Assembly (NCBI RefSeq): GCF_009857605.1
Contig: NZ_WWCT01000001.1
Coordinates: 372,001 to 436,000 of the forward strand
Length of the DNA: 64,000 bases
Direction of reading: 5' to 3'
Source: Duganella levis
GTDB taxonomy: Bacteria; Pseudomonadota; Gammaproteobacteria; Burkholderiales; Burkholderiaceae_D
Shown here: in pieces, positions 61,644 to 64,000 of the stretch
Layout of the letters: every line of letters starts with the position of its first letter
Position numbering within the stretch: the first letter of the stretch is position 1
The notes under the pieces: model-generated
The model's input: the letters and a program-made list of their open reading frames with translations, nothing else
What the model was told of the DNA's origin: nothing
Databases searched by the model: none
Position numbers and translations under genes: made by a program

Positions 61644-62942
61644 ATGCCGTCACTACAACAATTTTTTAAGCTCGCAGAGCACGGCACCAACGTCCGCACC
61701 GAAGTCGTCGCGGGGGTTACCACCTTCCTGACGATGGCGTATATCATCTTCGTCAACCCGGCGATCCTGGGCGACGCCGGCGTGCCGAAGGACGCGGTGT
61801 TCGTCGCCACCTGTCTGGCCGCCGCGCTGGGCACCATCATCATGGGCGTGTACGCCAACTACCCGATCGGCATGGCGCCGGGTATGGGCCTGAACGCCTA
61901 TTTCGCCTACGCCGTGGTGCTGGGCATGGGCGTGCCGTGGCAGTCCGCGCTGGGCGCCGTGTTCATCTCCGGCTGCCTGTTCATCATCGTCAGCCTGTTC
62001 AAAATACGAGAGCACATCGTCAACGGCATACCGCATTCGCTGCGGGTGGCAATTACCGTCGGCCTGGGATTGTTCCTGGCGCTGATCGCGATGAAGAGCG
62101 CCGGCCTGGTGGTGGCCAATCCGGAAACGCTGGTGCGCGTGGGCGACGTCCACAATCCGCACACCATCATGGCCATCTTCGGCTTCCTGCTGATCGTCAC
62201 GCTGGATCGCCTGAAGGTGCCGGGCGCGCTGTTGATCGGCATTGTGGCGGTGACGGTGCTGAGCTTTTTCTTCGGCGGGAATACCTTCCACGGCTTCATG
62301 TCGCTGCCGCCGTCGATCGAACCGACGCTGTTCCATCTTGACCTGCAAGGCGCGCTGGGTCTCGGCCTGTTCAACGTGGTGCTGGTCTTCTTCCTGGTCG
62401 AACTGTTTGACGCCACCGGCACGTTGATGGGCGTGGCCTCGCGCGCTGGCCTGCTGGTCAACGGCCGCATGGAGCGCCTGAATAAAGCGCTGCTGGCCGA
62501 CAGCACCGCCATCGTGGCCGGCTCCCTGCTGGGCACTTCCAGCACCACCGCGTATCTGGAAAGCGCAGCGGGCGTGCAAGCCGGCGGCCGCACCGGCCTG
62601 ACCGCGCTGGTGGTTGCCGTGCTGTTCCTGGCTGCGCTGTTCTTCGCGCCGATTGCCGGCGTGGTGCCGGCCTACGCCACCGCGCCGGCGCTGCTGTTCG
62701 TCGCCTGCCTGATGTTGCGCGACCTGGTCGATGTGGACTGGAGCGACACCACCGAAAGCGTGCCGGCCGCGATTACCGCGCTGGTGATTCCGTTCACTTA
62801 CTCGATCGCGCACGGCATCGCCTTTGGCTTCATCACCTACGCTGGCCTGAAACTGCTGACCGGCCAGGCGCGCCAAGTCAAGCCGGTGGTGTGGATCATC
62901 GCCGTGGTGTTCCTGATTAAATACACCTACGTCACCGCCTGA
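61644..62942 (+). CDS. purine permease of the AzgA-like NCS2 family
   Basis: A 432-aa inner membrane permease with 12-14 hydrophobic segments. PIGMAPGMGLNAYFAY, FFLVELFDATGTLMGVA and YLESAAGVQAGGRTGLT are the hallmark motifs of the adenine/guanine/hypoxanthine proton symporters. AGGAG lies 9 nt before the ATG at 61644. Monocistronic; its 3' end overlaps the convergent ACT-like gene by 16 nt. No purine riboswitch is seen upstream. Confidence 0.95.
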   Translation: MPSLQQFFKLAEHGTNVRTEVVAGVTTFLTMAYIIFVNPAILGDAGVPKDAVFVATCLAAALGTIIMGVYANYPIGMAPGMGLNAYFAYAVVLGMGVPWQSALGAVFISGCLFIIVSLFKIREHIVNGIPHSLRVAITVGLGLFLALIAMKSAGLVVANPETLVRVGDVHNPHTIMAIFGFLLIVTLDRLKVPGALLIGIVAVTVLSFFFGGNTFHGFMSLPPSIEPTLFHLDLQGALGLGLFNVVLVFFLVELFDATGTLMGVASRAGLLVNGRMERLNKALLADSTAIVAGSLLGTSSTTAYLESAAGVQAGGRTGLTALVVAVLFLAALFFAPIAGVVPAYATAPALLFVACLMLRDLVDVDWSDTTESVPAAITALVIPFTYSIAHGIAFGFITYAGLKLLTGQARQVKPVVWIIAVVFLIKYTYVTA

Positions 62943-63208
62943 CGAGCATTGTTGACTACCAATGTCGGCATTTCCCGGATCGGCAACACGCCGATCAGGT
63001 TATGCAGCCGCATGCGGCACAACGTCAGAATATCTTCCTCCGGCGCCGCCAATCGTATTTGCACTTCCATGCCATACGGCGTGGAGGTGGTACGCAGCGC
63101 GCGCAGCTCAACATCCAATCGCCGCACGACCTGTAACGCCGCCTCCAGCGTGGCGATAGATGCATCCGGCTCGATGCAGAAGCGGTAGGTTTTTTGTGTG
63201 GTATCCAT
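62927..63208 (-). CDS. small ACT-like domain protein
   Basis: A 93-aa protein with a beta-alpha-beta pattern (TYRFCIEPDASIATLEAALQVVRRLDVEL; GMEVQIRLAAPEEDILTLCRMRLHNLIGV region) resembling small ACT regulators such as IlvM. It is transcribed divergently from the Lrp/AsnC gene, 126 nt away, which suggests regulation by it. No catalytic partner is adjacent, so the amino-acid enzyme it might regulate is elsewhere or absent. Confidence 0.75.
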   Translation of the reverse strand: MDTTQKTYRFCIEPDASIATLEAALQVVRRLDVELRALRTTSTPYGMEVQIRLAAPEEDILTLCRMRLHNLIGVLPIREMPTLVVNNARQAVT

Positions 63209-63334
63209 GCTGATAGCATAGCCATAAACACAAAAAATAGGCTTCTCAGATCTATACTAAATTAGCCGAATGGCAGCAGATTGTCCTGCATCGCTTAAAA
63301 TACATGGAATATTCATCCTTACGAATGCCAATCC

Positions 63335-63793
63335 ATGGAAATCGACGAAATCGATCGCCGCATCCTGCGCGAATTGCGCATGGACGGCCGCCTGAGCAAC
63401 ACCAAGCTGGCCGAAAAAGTCGGCCTGTCCACCACGCCCTGCTGGAACCGCGTGCGCGCACTGGAAGAAGGCGGCATGATCGAAGGCTACGCCGCCCTGC
63501 TCAGCCAGACGGCGCTCGGCTACCCCGACACCGTCATCATCGAAGTCACGCTGGACCGGCATGACGACGATATCTTCGAAAAATTCGGCCAGGCGCTGGC
63601 CACCCTGCCGGAAGTGATGGAAGCCTATTTGCTGACCGGCGACTATGACTACCTGATCAAGGTGGCCGTCGCCGGCACCGCCGGCTACGAGGAATTCCTG
63701 CGCAAGAAGCTCTACAAACTGCCGGGCCTGAAACACAGCCGCTCCACCTTCGTGCTGCGCTGCCTGAAACGCGCGCATTCCGTCGAGCCCTAA
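63335..63793 (+). CDS. Lrp/AsnC family transcriptional regulator
   Basis: A 152-aa regulator: an N-terminal helix-turn-helix (MEIDEIDRRILRELRMDGRL; LAEKVGLSTTPCWNRVRALEE region) and a C-terminal RAM ligand-binding domain with TGDYDYLIKV. It likely senses an amino acid and controls the divergent ACT-like gene or itself. The ATG at 63335 begins the expected MEIDEIDRRIL. Confidence 0.95.
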   Translation: MEIDEIDRRILRELRMDGRLSNTKLAEKVGLSTTPCWNRVRALEEGGMIEGYAALLSQTALGYPDTVIIEVTLDRHDDDIFEKFGQALATLPEVMEAYLLTGDYDYLIKVAVAGTAGYEEFLRKKLYKLPGLKHSRSTFVLRCLKRAHSVEP

Positions 63794-63866
63794 CTGTGTG
63801 CGCTTGCGTACAGATGCGAGAGCGGAAAAAGTTCATGCTTAAACTTCATCCAATCAGGAGAAGACA

Positions 63867-64000
63867 ATGAACAACACCATAAAAATCGCCGTGGCAGCCG
63901 CCGCACTGGGTATGGCATCGCAAGCCTTTGCACAAATCACATTCTATGAAGGCGAAGGCTTGCGCGGCCGCGCCTATTCCGCCAACACTCAGGTGCGCGA
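63867..64000 (+). CDS. beta/gamma-crystallin-like exported protein, 3' end missing
   Basis: Only the first 44 codons are in the window. AGGAG at 63856-63860 precedes the ATG. A signal peptide (about residues 1-22, ending SQAFA) is followed by QITFYEGEGLRGRAYS, which matches the first Greek-key strand of beta/gamma-crystallin domains (bacterial relatives often bind calcium). Length and domain number cannot be judged. Confidence 0.8.
   Translation, partial: MNNTIKIAVAAAALGMASQAFAQITFYEGEGLRGRAYSANTQVR

Noticed and set aside
61653-62876. 407-codon frame antisense to the purine permease
   Set aside because: Low-complexity Gln/His/Arg-rich translation, fully inside a clear permease gene.

Overview
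The window looks like chromosomal DNA of a high-GC betaproteobacterium, most likely Oxalobacteraceae (Duganella/Massilia/Janthinobacterium-like). This rests on a complete XrtA (exosortase A)/PEP-CTERM exopolysaccharide locus, a QueE with the CX14CX2C cluster motif known from Burkholderia, and the style of the housekeeping genes. All assignments come from reading the sequence; no database search was run. No tRNA, rRNA, CRISPR array, insertion sequence or phage gene was seen, and no gene-free stretch exceeds 300 bases.

Region 1 (1-37306) is the exosortase A EPS locus. A tight plus-strand operon (1-14074) holds the end of an outer-membrane barrel gene, wecB, a polysaccharide deacetylase, a FemAB-like protein, the XrtA-type glycosyltransferases, xrtA fused to an EpsI domain, an asparagine-synthase-like amidotransferase, a glycosyltransferase fused to a CapK/PaaK-like adenylation domain, and a methyltransferase. 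An inverted minus-strand cassette (14061-21211) follows: SGNH/AlgJ-like protein, MBOAT acyltransferase, glycosyltransferase, Wzx-like flippase and a two-domain GT2-GT4 enzyme. Next come the O-antigen-ligase-like protein and a second deacetylase (plus). A minus-strand trio (second amidotransferase, PLP decarboxylase, acyl-CoA ligase) is divergent from a plus-strand set (GNAT, acyl carrier protein, two alpha/beta hydrolases, glycosyltransferase, TPR protein). The locus closes with prsR, prsK and the chain-initiating sugar transferase on the minus strand. Together these genes would build, modify, flip and polymerise a decorated polysaccharide and process PEP-CTERM proteins. No PEP-CTERM substrate is encoded in the window.

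Region 2 (37461-49720) is mostly housekeeping: nadB with a GNAT gene; a minus operon ybiT-nadA-nadC-solute-binding protein; an acyltransferase-3/SGNH surface acyltransferase; and a minus operon queE-queD-tadA-alpha/beta hydrolase-LD-carboxypeptidase.

Region 3 (49863-64000) is rich in signalling and secretion: a NarX-like histidine kinase, a PAS-GGDEF cyclase, a secreted M10/RTX metalloprotease with DUF4214, a secreted endonuclease followed by a small acidic protein, a candidate small RNA or attenuated leader, a chemoreceptor, a HAD phosphatase, a large Cache-PAS-GGDEF protein, a nitrobindin-like protein, a metallo-beta-lactamase-fold hydrolase, a purine permease, an ACT-like small protein divergent from an Lrp/AsnC regulator, and the start of a beta/gamma-crystallin-like secreted protein.

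The most notable regulatory signal is a perfect FNR/Anr-type box (TTGAT-GCGC-ATCAA, 28032-28045) in the divergent promoter region of the EPS locus, spaced like a class II activator site for the acyl-CoA ligase operon.
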